A stretch of 64,000 bases of DNA. Source: Serratia ficaria. GTDB lineage: Bacteria; Pseudomonadota; Gammaproteobacteria; Enterobacterales; Enterobacteriaceae. A program made the position numbers and the translations under genes. The notes under the pieces were generated by a model, which was given only the letters and a program-made list of their open reading frames with translations, was not told the DNA's origin and did no database searches. Location of the stretch: the NCBI RefSeq assembly GCF_900187015.1, contig NZ_LT906479.1, positions 1,178,001-1,242,000 of the forward strand. Reading direction: 5' to 3'. Below, piece by piece: positions 49,714 through 60,361 of the stretch (positions are counted from its first letter, which is position 1; each line of letters opens with the position of its first letter).

Positions 49714-50901
49714 TTATGACTTCTGCGCTTCAGCCTGCGGCTGTTTTTGCGCCTGAGTGTCAACTTCCTGCGCTTTTACCTGGGCGCCCGGGCGAACCTT
49801 CATCAGGCCGGTGACAATCACGCGGTCGCCGGCTTTCAGGCCGTCGGTTACCAGCCATTTGTCGCCAATCGCCTGATCCGCCTTCAGCGTGCGCAGTTCG
49901 ACCTTATCGTCTGCACCCACCACCATGGCGGTCGCTTCGCCGCGCGGGTTGCGCGTCACACCCTGCTGCGGCACCAGCAGCGCATCGCTGCGCACGCCTT
50001 CGTCCAGGCGGGCGCGTACGAACATGCCCGGCAGCAGCGTATCGTTCGGGTTAGGGAACAAGGCGCGGATGGTGATGGAGCCGGTGGTCTCGTCGACGGT
50101 GACGTCAGAGAATTCCAGCGTGCCTTCCTGCGCATACTCCGCACCGTTCTCCAGCAGCAGTTTCACCTTGGCCTTGCCGTTTTCCTGTTTCAGGGAGCCG
50201 CTGGCCAGTTCCTGCTTCAGGCGCAGGAAATCGTTGCTCGATTGGGTCACGTCGACGTACATCGGATCCAGCTGCTGCACGGTCGACAGCGCGGTGGTCT
50301 GGCCGTTGCTGACCAGCGCGCCTTCGGTCACGGCGGATTTGCCGATGCGGCCGGAGATCGGGGAGGTCACCTTGGTGTAGGCCAGGTTGATGCGCGCGGT
50401 TTCCACCGCGGCTTTCGCGGCCACTACGGCGGCGTCAGCCTGCTGCAGGTTGGACACGGCGGTATCGTAATCCTGTTTGCTGATGTAGCTGGTGCCCAGC
50501 AACGGCTTGTAGCGGTTCACCGTGGTACGCGCGATCGACGCGCTGGCCTGCGCCTTGGCCAGGTCGCCTTTGGCGCTGTCGTAGGTGGCCTGATAGGTGG
50601 CAGGATCGATTTGATACAGGGAAGTGCCGGCTTTGATGTCGCTACCTTCAACGAAGTTGCGCTTCAGGATGATGCCGCTGACCTGAGGGCGAACTTCGGC
50701 GATACGATACGCAGCAGTACGGCCAGGAAGATCGGTAGTAATGTTGAGGGGCTCTGCCTTCAAGGTCACTACGCCCACTTCGGGAGCCGGTTGTTGGGCG
50801 CCTTGCTGTTGGGTTTCTTTATCGTTACATCCTGTTAGCACTAAGCTGCCTGAAAGCATCAGAACTGCCGCCAGAGGCGTTAACCCTCTGTTTTTGTTCA
50901 T
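49714..50901 (-). CDS. acrA: AcrA, periplasmic adaptor lipoprotein
   Basis: 395 residues. Membrane-fusion protein of the AcrAB-TolC pump. Signal peptide ending in lipobox LTGC (Cys25). Lipoyl, alpha-hairpin, beta-barrel and membrane-proximal domains follow in order; visible parts are VRPQVSGIILKRNFVEGSDI (lipoyl half), AGTSLYQIDPATYQATYDSA and LLPGMFVRARLDEG (barrel). The C-terminal tail is rich in Gln, Lys and Ala. First gene of acrAB, divergent from acrR. Confidence 0.97.
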   Translation of the reverse strand: MNKNRGLTPLAAVLMLSGSLVLTGCNDKETQQQGAQQPAPEVGVVTLKAEPLNITTDLPGRTAAYRIAEVRPQVSGIILKRNFVEGSDIKAGTSLYQIDPATYQATYDSAKGDLAKAQASASIARTTVNRYKPLLGTSYISKQDYDTAVSNLQQADAAVVAAKAAVETARINLAYTKVTSPISGRIGKSAVTEGALVSNGQTTALSTVQQLDPMYVDVTQSSNDFLRLKQELASGSLKQENGKAKVKLLLENGAEYAQEGTLEFSDVTVDETTGSITIRALFPNPNDTLLPGMFVRARLDEGVRSDALLVPQQGVTRNPRGEATAMVVGADDKVELRTLKADQAIGDKWLVTDGLKAGDRVIVTGLMKVRPGAQVKAQEVDTQAQKQPQAEAQKS

Positions 50902-50991
50902 AGAAAAACCTCAAGTGTCCGATTTCAAAATGATCAATGGATCACAAGCTTTAAAACCCATTGCTGCGTTAATTATATGTGCGTGCTATGG

Positions 50992-51015
50992 TACATACAT
51001 TCGCGAATGTATGTA
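50992..51015. promoter_or_regulatory. AcrR operator between acrA and acrR
   Basis: A perfect 24-base palindrome: half site TACATACATTCG at 50992-51003 followed by its exact complement to 51015. E. coli AcrR binds a near-identical repeat at the same place, controlling both divergent promoters. Confidence 0.92.
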
Positions 51016-51043
51016 AATCACACTCCCCCTAAATGACGACGTC

Positions 51044-51700
51044 ATGGCACGAAAAACCAAACAGCAGGCGCAAGAAACTCGACAGCATATTCTTGATGCT
51101 GCGGTGAGAGAATTCTCTGAGCGTGGCGTTTCTGCAACGTCACTGACAGATATTGCCACCGCTGCCGGGGTTACGCGTGGTGCAATTTACTGGCACTTCA
51201 AGAATAAGGTAGACCTGTTTAATGAAGTTTGGGAATCTACAGAGCCGAAAATAGACGAACTCGAAACAGAGTATCAGGCAAAGTACCCGGATAATCCACT
51301 GCGCGTTATCAGAGAAATTCTGATTTACATTCTGACGTCTACGGTTGAAGACGCGCGCCGCAGAGCCTTGATGGAAATTATATTCCACAAATGTGAATTT
51401 GTTGGCGAAATGATGCCGCTGCTGGACTCGCGAAAAGTGCTGTACCTTGCCGGCTACGAGCGCATCGAGGCGGTGTTGTATAATTGCGTGCATCACGGCC
51501 AACTGCCCGTCGACCTTCACACCCGCCGCGCGGCGGTGATCCTGCGCGCCTATATCAGCGGCCTGATGGAAAACTGGCTGTTTATGCCCGAAAGCTTTGA
51601 CCTGCGGGCTGAAGCCGGCGCGCTGGTGGACAGCTTCCTCGAAATGCTGCAGTTTTGTCCGACGCTGCGGCTCCGGCCGGAAGAGCAGACGGCCGGCTAA
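51044..51700 (+). CDS. acrR: AcrR, TetR-family repressor of acrAB
   Basis: 218 residues (215 in E. coli). N-terminal HTH (about 10-56) with the TetR signature [20 protein letters not shown] and [10 protein letters not shown]; the C-terminal ligand pocket binds pump substrates and releases repression. Divergent from acrA across the palindromic operator. The C-terminus (LRPEEQTAG) is intact, so there is no sign of the truncations common in pump-overexpressing isolates. Confidence 0.96.
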   Translation: MARKTKQQAQETRQHILDAAVREFSERGVSATSLTDIATAAGVTRGAIYWHFKNKVDLFNEVWESTEPKIDELETEYQAKYPDNPLRVIREILIYILTSTVEDARRRALMEIIFHKCEFVGEMMPLLDSRKVLYLAGYERIEAVLYNCVHHGQLPVDLHTRRAAVILRAYISGLMENWLFMPESFDLRAEAGALVDSFLEMLQFCPTLRLRPEEQTAG

Positions 51701-51730
51701 CCCGCCACCTCATCATCAAGGAGAGACAGC

Positions 51731-52084
51731 ATGTCATCAGTCGTCATGATCGCCAACGGCGCCGCCTACGGCCAGGAATCGTTGTTCAATGCCCTGCGCC
51801 TGGCCATCGCGCTGAAAGAGCAGCAGGCAGAGCTCGATCTGCGGCTGTTCCTGATGTCCGATGCGGTGGTGGCCGGCCTCGCCGGGCAACAGCCGCACGA
51901 AGGCTACCATCTGCAGCAGATGCTCGAAATCCTCACCGCGCAGCAGGTGCCGGTCAAACTGTGCAAAACCTGCGCCGACGCGCGCGGCGTCAGCCGGCTG
52001 CCGCTGGCGGACGGCGTCACCATCGGCACGCTGGTGGAGCTGGCGCAATGGACGCTGGCGGCGGAGAAAGTGCTGACCTTCTGA
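51731..52084 (+). CDS. DsrE-family sulfur-relay-like protein
   Basis: 117 residues of the DsrE/DsrF/TusD/YchN fold (small cytoplasmic sulfur-transfer or thiol proteins). N-terminal MSSVVMIANGAAYGQESLFN and a central loop with two cysteines, KLCKTCADARGVS (about 77-89), placed like the active cysteines of DsrE proteins. It follows acrR after 30 bases with ribosome site CAAGGAGAGACAGC, so it may be cotranscribed. It occupies the place where E. coli has mscK. The function is not known. Confidence 0.8.
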   Translation: MSSVVMIANGAAYGQESLFNALRLAIALKEQQAELDLRLFLMSDAVVAGLAGQQPHEGYHLQQMLEILTAQQVPVKLCKTCADARGVSRLPLADGVTIGTLVELAQWTLAAEKVLTF

Positions 52085-52183
52085 TGCTTTGCGGCGGCCG
52101 GTCATCGGCAGCGCGTGGTTGTTCGTTGCCCGTCGGCGGGATAAAAAGCGCGGGCGACAAGGGGCGGCCGACGCTGGCCCTGC

Positions 52184-52363
52184 TTATTGGCCGGTTGGCA
52201 GGTAAGGGGAGGTGACGCCGGTGCGCTGCAGCTTTTCCTGATAGTCCCGTTTGACGATATCCAGCGCCGCCAGCGCGGTGGCCGGATCTATTTCGTTGCA
52301 TTCCAGCAGGTAAATCAAATCTACCGCCAGCTGTAATTCCGGTGAGGCGTTTTCCAGAGACAT
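52184..52363 (-). CDS. ybaM: YbaM/RsmS, small DUF2496 protein
   Basis: 59 residues. Sequence [20 protein letters not shown]...[17 protein letters not shown] matches E. coli YbaM (53 residues), renamed RsmS for a regulatory role tied to pectolysis and virulence in Pectobacterium. The gene usually lies just upstream or downstream of priC. Here it is 105 bases after priC on the same strand. Short and easily missed in gene calling. Confidence 0.88.
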   Translation of the reverse strand: MSLENASPELQLAVDLIYLLECNEIDPATALAALDIVKRDYQEKLQRTGVTSPYLPTGQ

Positions 52364-52468
52364 AAAACCCGCATTAGTATTGAGATGAATGAATAGAGGC
52401 GTGCATCGCTGAGTATAGTGAACAAGGTGTAGCGTGGGGAATATTCATTAAAATAATGTGATAAATCT

Positions 52469-53005
52469 TCAAAAACCGTTTTCTTTTCGTTCGATGCTGC
52501 GCTCGATGCGCGCCAACGCCTGGCGGCAACGCATCAGCCGGCCCTCCAGCGCCGCCAGTTCGTGCTGCAGCTTTTGCTGCGCCGCCAGCGTGGTTTGGCG
52601 CCCCAACAGGCTCTCCCGATCCTGAATCATGGAGATGAGCCGGCGTTCATAATCTTGATGCTCGGCCAGTTTATGGTACAGATCGACCGCCACCGCTTCT
52701 TTCGGCTGATTTTTACGGCGCAGCGCCTGGGTCGCCAGTTCGCGCTGCAGCGCGGCGATCTGCGCCACCAGCTTCTCGGCCAAAAAGGCCACCTGGCTGG
52801 TGCGGCTGCCGTTGGCGGCGGTTTGCAGCTGGGCGAAGTTCTTTTGCACCTCGGTCAGATAATCGCGCAGCCGCGTGCCGCGGTTGGCGAACAGCGCGGC
52901 GTCGAAGCGCGCCTGCGGGATCGGGGCGTCGCCGCGCGGCGTCACCTCGGCGGCCAAGGCCGCAATTTGTTGTTCCAACAGCTGTAATAGACGCTGAGTG
53001 CTCAC
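52469..53005 (-). CDS. priC: PriC, primosomal replication protein N''
   Basis: 178 residues (175 in E. coli). Helical, basic protein that loads DnaB at stalled forks through the PriA-independent pathway with Rep. It shows N-terminal MSTQRLLQLLEQQIAALAAE and a long amphipathic helix pair at 110-175 (EHQDYERRLISMIQDRE...). In the operon-like order priC-ybaM, divergent from ybaN. Confidence 0.92.
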   Translation of the reverse strand: MSTQRLLQLLEQQIAALAAEVTPRGDAPIPQARFDAALFANRGTRLRDYLTEVQKNFAQLQTAANGSRTSQVAFLAEKLVAQIAALQRELATQALRRKNQPKEAVAVDLYHKLAEHQDYERRLISMIQDRESLLGRQTTLAAQQKLQHELAALEGRLMRCRQALARIERSIERKENGF

Positions 53006-53156
53006 ATAGGCTCCATCATGACGTTAACAGGCCTAAGCTTGCCCGCGATCCCGCCGTGAAACAAGCGTCGCGCGCATATTCCGCCGCGGCGGCTGGTGAC
53101 GAGGGGGATGCCGGTGGTAAAGTGGCCGGCAATGGATAGCGGGATAAAGGTTGGGC

Positions 53157-53537
53157 ATGACGCGTTGGCTATTGATAATCCTCGGGTGGCTGTCGGTGGT
53201 GCTGGCGACGCTGGGCGTGGTGCTGCCGCTGTTGCCGACCACGCCGTTCTTGCTGCTGGCCGCCTGGTGCTTCGCGCGCTCGTCGCCGCGGTTTCATCAT
53301 TGGCTGCTGTACCGCTCCTGGTTCGGTTCTTATCTGCGCCACTGGCAGCAGCATCGTGCCCTGCCGCCGGGGGCGAAATGGAAGGCGGTGCTGGCGATCG
53401 TACTGACCTTTGCGGTATCGCTGTGGCTGGTGAAAATCTGGTGGGTGCGTGCGCTGCTGTTGCTGATGATGGCCGTTTTGCTGCTCTTTATGCTGCGCCT
53501 GCCGGTTATTGACCTGTCGCAACAAAAACGGCGCTGA
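53157..53537 (+). CDS. ybaN: YbaN, DUF454 inner-membrane protein
   Basis: 126 residues with an N-terminal helix (MTRWLLIILGWLSVVLATLG), a second helix after the conserved LPLLPTTPFLLLAAWCFARS signature, and two more at the C-terminus. DUF454 family, function unknown. ATG 53157 follows AAAGG with a 6-base spacer; an in-frame TTG at 53151 is less likely. Located before apt as in E. coli. Confidence 0.9.
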   Translation: MTRWLLIILGWLSVVLATLGVVLPLLPTTPFLLLAAWCFARSSPRFHHWLLYRSWFGSYLRHWQQHRALPPGAKWKAVLAIVLTFAVSLWLVKIWWVRALLLLMMAVLLLFMLRLPVIDLSQQKRR

Positions 53538-53714
53538 TCGTACCTTAAAAGATGCAGGGGAGAGTTGCATTCTTGAGCCAGTTTGCATAGATTTGGGCGT
53601 TTTCGTGTGCGGGTTGCCTCCCTTATTCCAGTTTGACGGACTTCGCCTGAGGGTGAAGCGGGACTTCGGGCGGCCTGCGCGCCAGTTTTCAGGCAGTTTT
53701 ATCAGGCAACAATT

Positions 53715-54266
53715 ATGACCGCTACCGCGCAGCAGCTTCAGTTTATTAAAGACAGTATCAAAACCATCCCGGATTACCCAAAGCCGGGCATCCTGTTCCG
53801 CGACGTGACCAGCCTGCTGGAAAATCCGTTGGCTTACGCCGCCAGCATCGAACTGCTGGTTGAGCGCTATCGCGAAGCGGGCGTGACCAAGGTGGTGGGT
53901 ACCGAAGCGCGCGGTTTCCTGTTCGGCGCGCCCGTCGCGTTGGCGCTGGGCGTCGGCTTTGTGCCGGTGCGCAAACCGGGCAAACTGCCGCGCGCCACCC
54001 TCAGCGAAAGCTATGAGCTGGAATACGGCACCGATCGGCTGGAGATCCACACCGACGCCATCGTCGCCGGCGACAAGGTGCTGGTGGTCGACGATCTGCT
54101 GGCCACCGGCGGCACCATCGAAGCCACCACCAAGCTGATCCGCCGTCTGGGCGGTGAAGTGAAAGACGCCGCTTTCATTATCAACCTGCCTGATCTGGGC
54201 GGTGAAGCGCGTTTGAACCGGCTGGGCATCGAATGCTACTGCCTGGTCGACTTCGCCGGTCACTGA
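53715..54266 (+). CDS. apt: Adenine phosphoribosyltransferase
   Basis: 183 residues, as in E. coli. Converts adenine and PRPP to AMP. The PRPP-binding motif [18 protein letters not shown] (about 122-139) and the flexible loop [20 protein letters not shown] are present. The start [20 protein letters not shown] is typical. It works on the same substrate as the ade-permease pair at 36-39 kb, giving the cell a salvage and a degradative route for adenine. Confidence 0.97.
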   Translation: MTATAQQLQFIKDSIKTIPDYPKPGILFRDVTSLLENPLAYAASIELLVERYREAGVTKVVGTEARGFLFGAPVALALGVGFVPVRKPGKLPRATLSESYELEYGTDRLEIHTDAIVAGDKVLVVDDLLATGGTIEATTKLIRRLGGEVKDAAFIINLPDLGGEARLNRLGIECYCLVDFAGH

Positions 54267-54358
54267 TACTGCCGTAGCGCATTACCACAACGGCCTCGCG
54301 GATCGCCGCGGGGCTGTGTTAGCATGACCCTCCAGATTACTCGACTTCTCCGGTATTA

Positions 54359-56299
54359 ATGAGCTATCAGGTTCTTGCCCGTAAGTGGCGCCCTCAAACG
54401 TTTGCAGATGTCGTCGGACAGGAACATGTTCTGACCGCACTGGCTAACGGCCTCTCGCTGGGGCGGATCCATCACGCCTATCTGTTCTCGGGCACGCGCG
54501 GCGTGGGTAAAACCACCATTGCGCGCCTGCTGGCCAAAGGCCTGAACTGTGAAACCGGCATCACCGCCACGCCGTGCGGCCAATGCGACAACTGCCGCGA
54601 GATTGAGCAGGGGCGTTTTGTCGATCTGATCGAGATCGACGCCGCGTCCAGAACCAAGGTGGAAGACACCCGCGATCTGCTGGACAACGTGCAGTACGCG
54701 CCGGCCCGCGGCCGCTTCAAGGTCTACCTGATCGATGAAGTGCACATGCTCTCGCGTCACAGCTTCAACGCGCTGTTGAAGACGCTGGAAGAGCCGCCGG
54801 CGCACGTCAAATTCCTGTTGGCCACCACCGATCCGCAAAAATTGCCGGTCACCATTTTGTCCCGCTGTCTGCAGTTCCATCTCAAGGCGCTGGACGTCGA
54901 TCAGATCCGCCACCAGCTTGAAACGGTACTGCAGGCTGAGCAGATAACCAGCGACGCCCGCGCGCTGCAGCTGCTGGCGCGCGCCGCCGACGGCAGCATG
55001 CGCGACGCGCTGAGCCTGACCGACCAGGCGATCGCCATGGGGCAGGGGCAGGTCACCGCCGCCACCGTCAGCCAGATGCTCGGCACCCTCGATGACGAAC
55101 AGCCGCTGGCGATCCTCGAAGCGCTGGTCAGCGCCGACGGCGAGAAGGTGATGGCGCAGGTCGCGCAGGCCGCCTCGCGCGGCGTGGACTGGGAAAACCT
55201 GTTGGTGGAGACGCTGGCGCTGCTGCACCGCATTGCGATGGTGCAACTGCTGCCTTCGATGCTCGACAACCACTACGCCGCCGTTGAACAGCGGCTGCGT
55301 GAGCTGGCGCGCACCTTGCCGCCGGCGGACGTGCAGCTTTATTACCAGACGCTGCTGATTGGCCGCAAAGAGCTGGCTTACGCGCCGGATCGCCGCATGG
55401 GGGTGGAAATGACCCTGCTGCGCGCCCTGGCGTTTCACCCGAAAGCGGTGATCCCGGAGCCGGTGGCGCTGGTGCAGACCGCGCCGGCGCCGTTGGCGCA
55501 GCCGGCTCAACAGCCGCAGTTTCAGGACGCGCCGCCGCCGTTAGGGCAGGCCGCCGCGCCGCAAAATCATCAATCGACGAATTTACCGGATGCCACCGCC
55601 CAGCTGTTGAAAGCGCGAACCCAGCTGTTGCGGCAGGGAGCATCCACGCCAAAAAAGAGTGAGCCGGCGGCGCCAGGAAGAGCGCGGCCGGCAAACTCAG
55701 CGCTGGAGCGATTAGCTTCCGTGACTGAGCGCAGCCAGCAGCGCCAGGCGGAAAAGATCGTGCCGGAAAAACCGGCCAAGCCGGAGGCCTACCGCTGGCG
55801 CGCCCTGAGCGAACCGGAGGCCGCGCCGGAGCCGCTGGCGACGCCGAAGGCGCTGCGCACCGCGCTGGAGCACGAGAAGACCCCGGAACTGTCGGCCAAG
55901 CTGGTGGTGGAGTCGCTGGAGCGCGATCCCTGGGCGGCGGAAATCGATAAGCTGAAGATCCCGAAGCTGGTGCAGCAGCTGGCGTTGAACGCCTTTAAGC
56001 AGCAGCCGGAAGCGGGCAAGATTTGTCTCCACCTGCGGCCTTCGCAGCGCCATCTGAATTCGCCGTCGGCGCAGAAGACGCTGGCCGACGCGCTCGGCGA
56101 GCTGTACGGCGGCCCGGTCGAACTGACCGTGGTGGAAGACGATAACCCGGCGGAGCGGACTCCGCTGGAATGGCGGCAAGCCATTTATGAAGAAAAGCTG
56201 GCGCAGGCGCGCCAGTCCATCGTTGCGGATACCAACATCCAGACGCTGCGTCGTTTCTTTGACGCGGATCTGGATGAAGAGAGTATTCGCCCCATTTAA
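54359..56299 (+). CDS. dnaX: DNA polymerase III tau subunit (and gamma by frameshift)
   Basis: 646 residues (tau, 643 in E. coli). Clamp-loader ATPase and replisome organiser. Domain order: AAA+ with Walker A GTRGVGKTTIARL (about 45-57), zinc ligands CGQCDNCRE, and DEAH-like YLIDEVHML (about 122-130); collar domain to about 365; Pro/Ala-rich linker; tau-specific domains IV-V that bind DnaB and the polymerase (about 500-646). A -1 frameshift site at 55651 makes the 434-residue gamma form. It is 41 bases before ybaB. Confidence 0.97.
   Translation: MSYQVLARKWRPQTFADVVGQEHVLTALANGLSLGRIHHAYLFSGTRGVGKTTIARLLAKGLNCETGITATPCGQCDNCREIEQGRFVDLIEIDAASRTKVEDTRDLLDNVQYAPARGRFKVYLIDEVHMLSRHSFNALLKTLEEPPAHVKFLLATTDPQKLPVTILSRCLQFHLKALDVDQIRHQLETVLQAEQITSDARALQLLARAADGSMRDALSLTDQAIAMGQGQVTAATVSQMLGTLDDEQPLAILEALVSADGEKVMAQVAQAASRGVDWENLLVETLALLHRIAMVQLLPSMLDNHYAAVEQRLRELARTLPPADVQLYYQTLLIGRKELAYAPDRRMGVEMTLLRALAFHPKAVIPEPVALVQTAPAPLAQPAQQPQFQDAPPPLGQAAAPQNHQSTNLPDATAQLLKARTQLLRQGASTPKKSEPAAPGRARPANSALERLASVTERSQQRQAEKIVPEKPAKPEAYRWRALSEPEAAPEPLATPKALRTALEHEKTPELSAKLVVESLERDPWAAEIDKLKIPKLVQQLALNAFKQQPEAGKICLHLRPSQRHLNSPSAQKTLADALGELYGGPVELTVVEDDNPAERTPLEWRQAIYEEKLAQARQSIVADTNIQTLRRFFDADLDEESIRPI
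55634..55692 (+). other. Programmed -1 frameshift site of dnaX
   Basis: Three elements: the Shine-Dalgarno-like AGGGAG at 55634-55639, the heptamer A AAA AAG at 55651-55657 in the zero frame, and a stem starting 5 bases later (GCCGGC 55663-55668 with GCCGGC 55687-55692, extended by 4 more pairs after one mismatch). A -1 slip reads GAG then TGA at 55660-55662, ending gamma one residue later. The layout is the same as in E. coli. Confidence 0.93.
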
Positions 56300-56325
56300 A
56301 CGCTGCGCAAAGTGCGCGGCCCTAG

Positions 56326-56669
<344 letters not shown>

Positions 56670-56670
<1 letters not shown>

Positions 56671-57275
56671 TGCAAACCAGCCCGCTCCTTGAGTCATTGA
56701 TGGAGGCGCTGCGCTGCCTGCCGGGCGTCGGCCCGAAGTCGGCGCAGCGCATGGCGTTTCAGCTGCTGCAGCGCGATCGCAGCGGCGGCATGCGCCTGGC
56801 GCAGGCGCTGACGCGCGCCATGTCGGAAATCGGCCACTGCGCCGACTGCCGTACCTTTACCGAGCAGGACATCTGCACCATCTGCGCCAATCCGCGCCGT
56901 CAGCAAAACGGCCAGATTTGCGTGGTGGAGACGCCGGCCGATATTCACGCCATCGAGCAGACCGGCCAGTTCGCCGGGCGCTACTTTGTGCTGATGGGCC
57001 ACCTGTCGCCGCTGGACGGCATCGGGCCAGGCGATATCGGCCTGGATCGGCTGGAGCAACGGCTGGAAAAGGAAAGCATTACCGAAGTGATCCTCGCCAC
57101 CAATCCGACGGTGGAAGGGGATGCGACGGCCAACTACATCGCCGAGATGTGCGGCCAGTACGGGGTGCTCGCCAGCCGCATCGCCCACGGCGTACCGGTG
57201 GGCGGCGAGCTGGAGATGGTCGACGGCACCACGTTGTCGCACTCTCTGGCCGGGCGTCACGCCATCAAGTTCTGA
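56670..57275 (+). CDS. recR: RecR, recombination mediator
   Basis: 201 residues, as in E. coli. With RecF and RecO it loads RecA on SSB-coated gaps. The N-terminal HhH shows [20 protein letters not shown]; the zinc finger has four cysteines (CADCRTF and CTICANPRR, about 57-76); the TOPRIM domain (about 80-175) includes [15 protein letters not shown]. Start ATG 56670 within the ybaB stop. Confidence 0.97.
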
Positions 57276-57338
57276 TGTTTTCCCCTGGCGGGGCCGTGCG
57301 GCCCCGTTAGTCATTTCGCAAAAATTTCCCGCCAGCCG

Positions 57339-57367
57339 CTTGAAAAACAATGCCCTGACCCCCACCT
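57339..57367 (+). promoter_or_regulatory. Probable sigma-32 promoter of htpG
   Basis: CTTGAAA at 57339-57345, a 14-base spacer, and CCCCACCT at 57360-57367. This is slightly weaker than the clpP and lon sites but in the right place, 47 bases before htpG. Confidence 0.65.
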
Positions 57368-57413
57368 GATCCTCATTGTCCGCTTTTGGTAGCAATTGTC
57401 TTTGAGGTAATCA

Positions 57414-59285
57414 ATGAGTATGAAAGGTCAAGAAACCCGCGGGTTCCAGTCTGAAGTAAAACAACTGCTTCATTTGATGATTCATTCGCTGTACTCCAAC
57501 AAAGAAATTTTCCTGCGCGAGCTGATCTCCAACGCCTCGGACGCCGCCGACAAGCTGCGTTTCCGCGCGCTGTCCGCGCCGGATCTGTATGAGGGCGACG
57601 GCGAGCTGCGCGTGCGTCTGTCGTTCGATAAAGAGCAGCGCACGCTGACCATTGCCGATAACGGCATCGGCATGCGCCGCGAGGAAGTGATCGAGAACCT
57701 CGGCACCATCGCCAAATCAGGCACCAAGGCCTTCCTCGAATCCATCGGCTCCGATCAGGCCAAAGACAGCCAGCTGATCGGCCAGTTCGGCGTCGGTTTC
57801 TACTCCGCGTTCATCGTGGCGGACAAAGTGACGGTGCGCACGCGCGCAGCGGGCGCCGCCGCCGATGAGGGCGTGTTCTGGGAGTCCGAGGGCGAGGGCG
57901 ACTACCGCATCGCCGACATCGGCAAAGAAACCCGCGGCACCGAAATCACCCTGCATCTGCGCGAAGGCGAAGATGAGTACCTCGACGCCTGGCGCCTGCG
58001 CTCGGTGATCGGCAAATACTCCGATCACATCGCCTTGCCGGTGGAAATCGAGAGCAAAAACGAAGAAGACGGCACCGTCACCTGGGAAAAAATCAACAAG
58101 GCCCAGGCGCTGTGGACCCGCAGCAAGGCTGACGTGACCGACGAAGAGTACAAAGAGTTCTACAAGCACGTCGCCCACGACTTCACCGATCCGTTGAGCT
58201 GGAGCCACAACCGGGTGGAAGGCAAGCAGGAGTACACCAGCCTGCTGTATATCCCGGCCCAGGCGCCGTGGGACATGTGGAACCGCGATCACAAACACGG
58301 CCTGAAGCTGTACGTGCAGCGCGTGTTCATCATGGACGACGCCGAGCAGTTCATGCCGAACTACCTGCGTTTCGTGCGCGGCCTGATAGATTCCAACGAT
58401 CTGCCGCTGAACGTCTCGCGTGAAATCCTGCAGGACAGCCGCGTGACCCAGAACCTGCGCGGCGCGCTGACCAAGCGCGTGCTGCAGATGCTCGACAAGC
58501 TGGCGAAAGACGACGCCGAAGGCTACCAGAAGTTCTGGCAGCAGTTCGGCCTGGTGCTGAAAGAAGGCCCGGCGGAAGACAACGGCAATCAGGAAGCGAT
58601 CGCCAGGCTGTTGCGCTTCGCCTCCACCCGCGGCGACAGCTCGGCGCAAACCCTGTCGCTGGAGGAGTACGTCGGCCGCATGGCTGAAGGGCAGGAAAAG
58701 ATTTACTACATCACCGCCGACAGCTACGCCGCCGCCAAGAGCAGCCCGCACCTGGAGCTGTTCCGCAAAAAAGGCATCGAAGTGCTGCTGTTGTCCGATC
58801 GCATCGACGAGTGGATGATGAGCTACCTGACCGAGTTCGACGGCAAGCCGTTCCAGTCGGTGAGCAAGGCCGATGAGGCGCTGGACAAGCTGGCGGATGA
58901 AACCGAAGAGCAGAAGGCCGCCGAGAAGCAGCTGGAGCCGTTTATCGACCGGGTGAAGACGTTGCTGGGCGAGCGAGTGAAGGACGTGCGTTTAACGCAT
59001 CGCCTGACCGATACGCCGGCGATCGTCGTCACCGACGCCGACGAGATGAGCACCCAAATGGCGAAGCTGTTCGCCGCTGCCGGCCAGCAGGCGCCGGAGG
59101 TGAAATACATTTTCGAGCTGAATCCGGAGCATGCGCTGGTCAAACGCGCATCCGACGTGGGTGATAACGAACAATTCGCTGAATGGGTCGACCTGTTATT
59201 GGATCAGGCGCTGCTGGCTGAACGCGGCACGCTGGAGGATCCGAACCAGTTCATCCGCCGAATGAATAAGTTGCTGTCCGCATAA
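57414..59285 (+). CDS. htpG: HtpG, bacterial Hsp90 chaperone
   Basis: 623 residues (624 in E. coli). GHKL ATPase N-domain (about 1-215) with [27 protein letters not shown] and the lid/ATP glycine loop [11 protein letters not shown]; middle domain (about 230-495) with the catalytic arginine in [16 protein letters not shown]-terminal dimerisation domain to residue 623. ATG 57414 is 6 bases after GAGG; the ATG at 57420 gives the E. coli-like start MKGQETRG but with worse spacing. Two extra residues are the only difference. Confidence 0.97.
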   Translation: MSMKGQETRGFQSEVKQLLHLMIHSLYSNKEIFLRELISNASDAADKLRFRALSAPDLYEGDGELRVRLSFDKEQRTLTIADNGIGMRREEVIENLGTIAKSGTKAFLESIGSDQAKDSQLIGQFGVGFYSAFIVADKVTVRTRAAGAAADEGVFWESEGEGDYRIADIGKETRGTEITLHLREGEDEYLDAWRLRSVIGKYSDHIALPVEIESKNEEDGTVTWEKINKAQALWTRSKADVTDEEYKEFYKHVAHDFTDPLSWSHNRVEGKQEYTSLLYIPAQAPWDMWNRDHKHGLKLYVQRVFIMDDAEQFMPNYLRFVRGLIDSNDLPLNVSREILQDSRVTQNLRGALTKRVLQMLDKLAKDDAEGYQKFWQQFGLVLKEGPAEDNGNQEAIARLLRFASTRGDSSAQTLSLEEYVGRMAEGQEKIYYITADSYAAAKSSPHLELFRKKGIEVLLLSDRIDEWMMSYLTEFDGKPFQSVSKADEALDKLADETEEQKAAEKQLEPFIDRVKTLLGERVKDVRLTHRLTDTPAIVVTDADEMSTQMAKLFAAAGQQAPEVKYIFELNPEHALVKRASDVGDNEQFAEWVDLLLDQALLAERGTLEDPNQFIRRMNKLLSA

Positions 59286-59294
59286 TTCCGAATT

Positions 59295-59338
59295 TATACG
59301 CCCTTAATCTGCAGGTTAGGGGCGTATTTCTCGCTTTT
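59295..59338 (+). terminator. htpG terminator
   Basis: Stem ATACGCCCTTAA (from 59296) with TTAGGGGCGTAT, one G-U pair, followed by TTCTCGCTTTTTT. The T tract is interrupted. Confidence 0.7.
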
Positions 59339-59440
59339 TTCTGCATTTTCACCTCTTTTAGCCGCATTTTTGTCCCGCGGGATCCGCAATCGATTTCCTC
59401 GCGTATCTTGAGCCGCCCCCCTCTGAAATGGTATGGTTGA

Positions 59441-60196
<756 letters not shown>

Positions 60197-60217
60197 TCGA
60201 TGTCGTTGCTTGCATAG

Positions 60218-60247
60218 CGCCAGACCTCAGGTCTGGCGTTTTTTTTT
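60218..60247 (+). terminator. adk terminator
   Basis: Stem CGCCAGACC (60218-60226) with GGTCTGGCG (60230-60238), loop TCA, then nine T. Confidence 0.92.
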
Positions 60248-60361
60248 GCCATTCTTCCACCGAATTGTGATCGCCGCAGCTTGTTGCGGCCGCGCCCTTT
60301 AATATCCCGCGGCAAATGGCGTATAACTGCCTGCATTTTCATCAGCAGCAGGGAGCAGGGT

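Noticed and set aside
46532..49756. A 1074-codon open frame complete on the strand opposite acrB
   Set aside because: It mirrors acrB, is dominated by His, Gln, Arg and Gly, has no ribosome site or domain, and is explained by GC-rich third positions.
51655..52215. 186-codon frame overlapping acrR and the DsrE gene
   Set aside because: It is an alternative frame of two well-supported genes with low-complexity Arg/Ala content.
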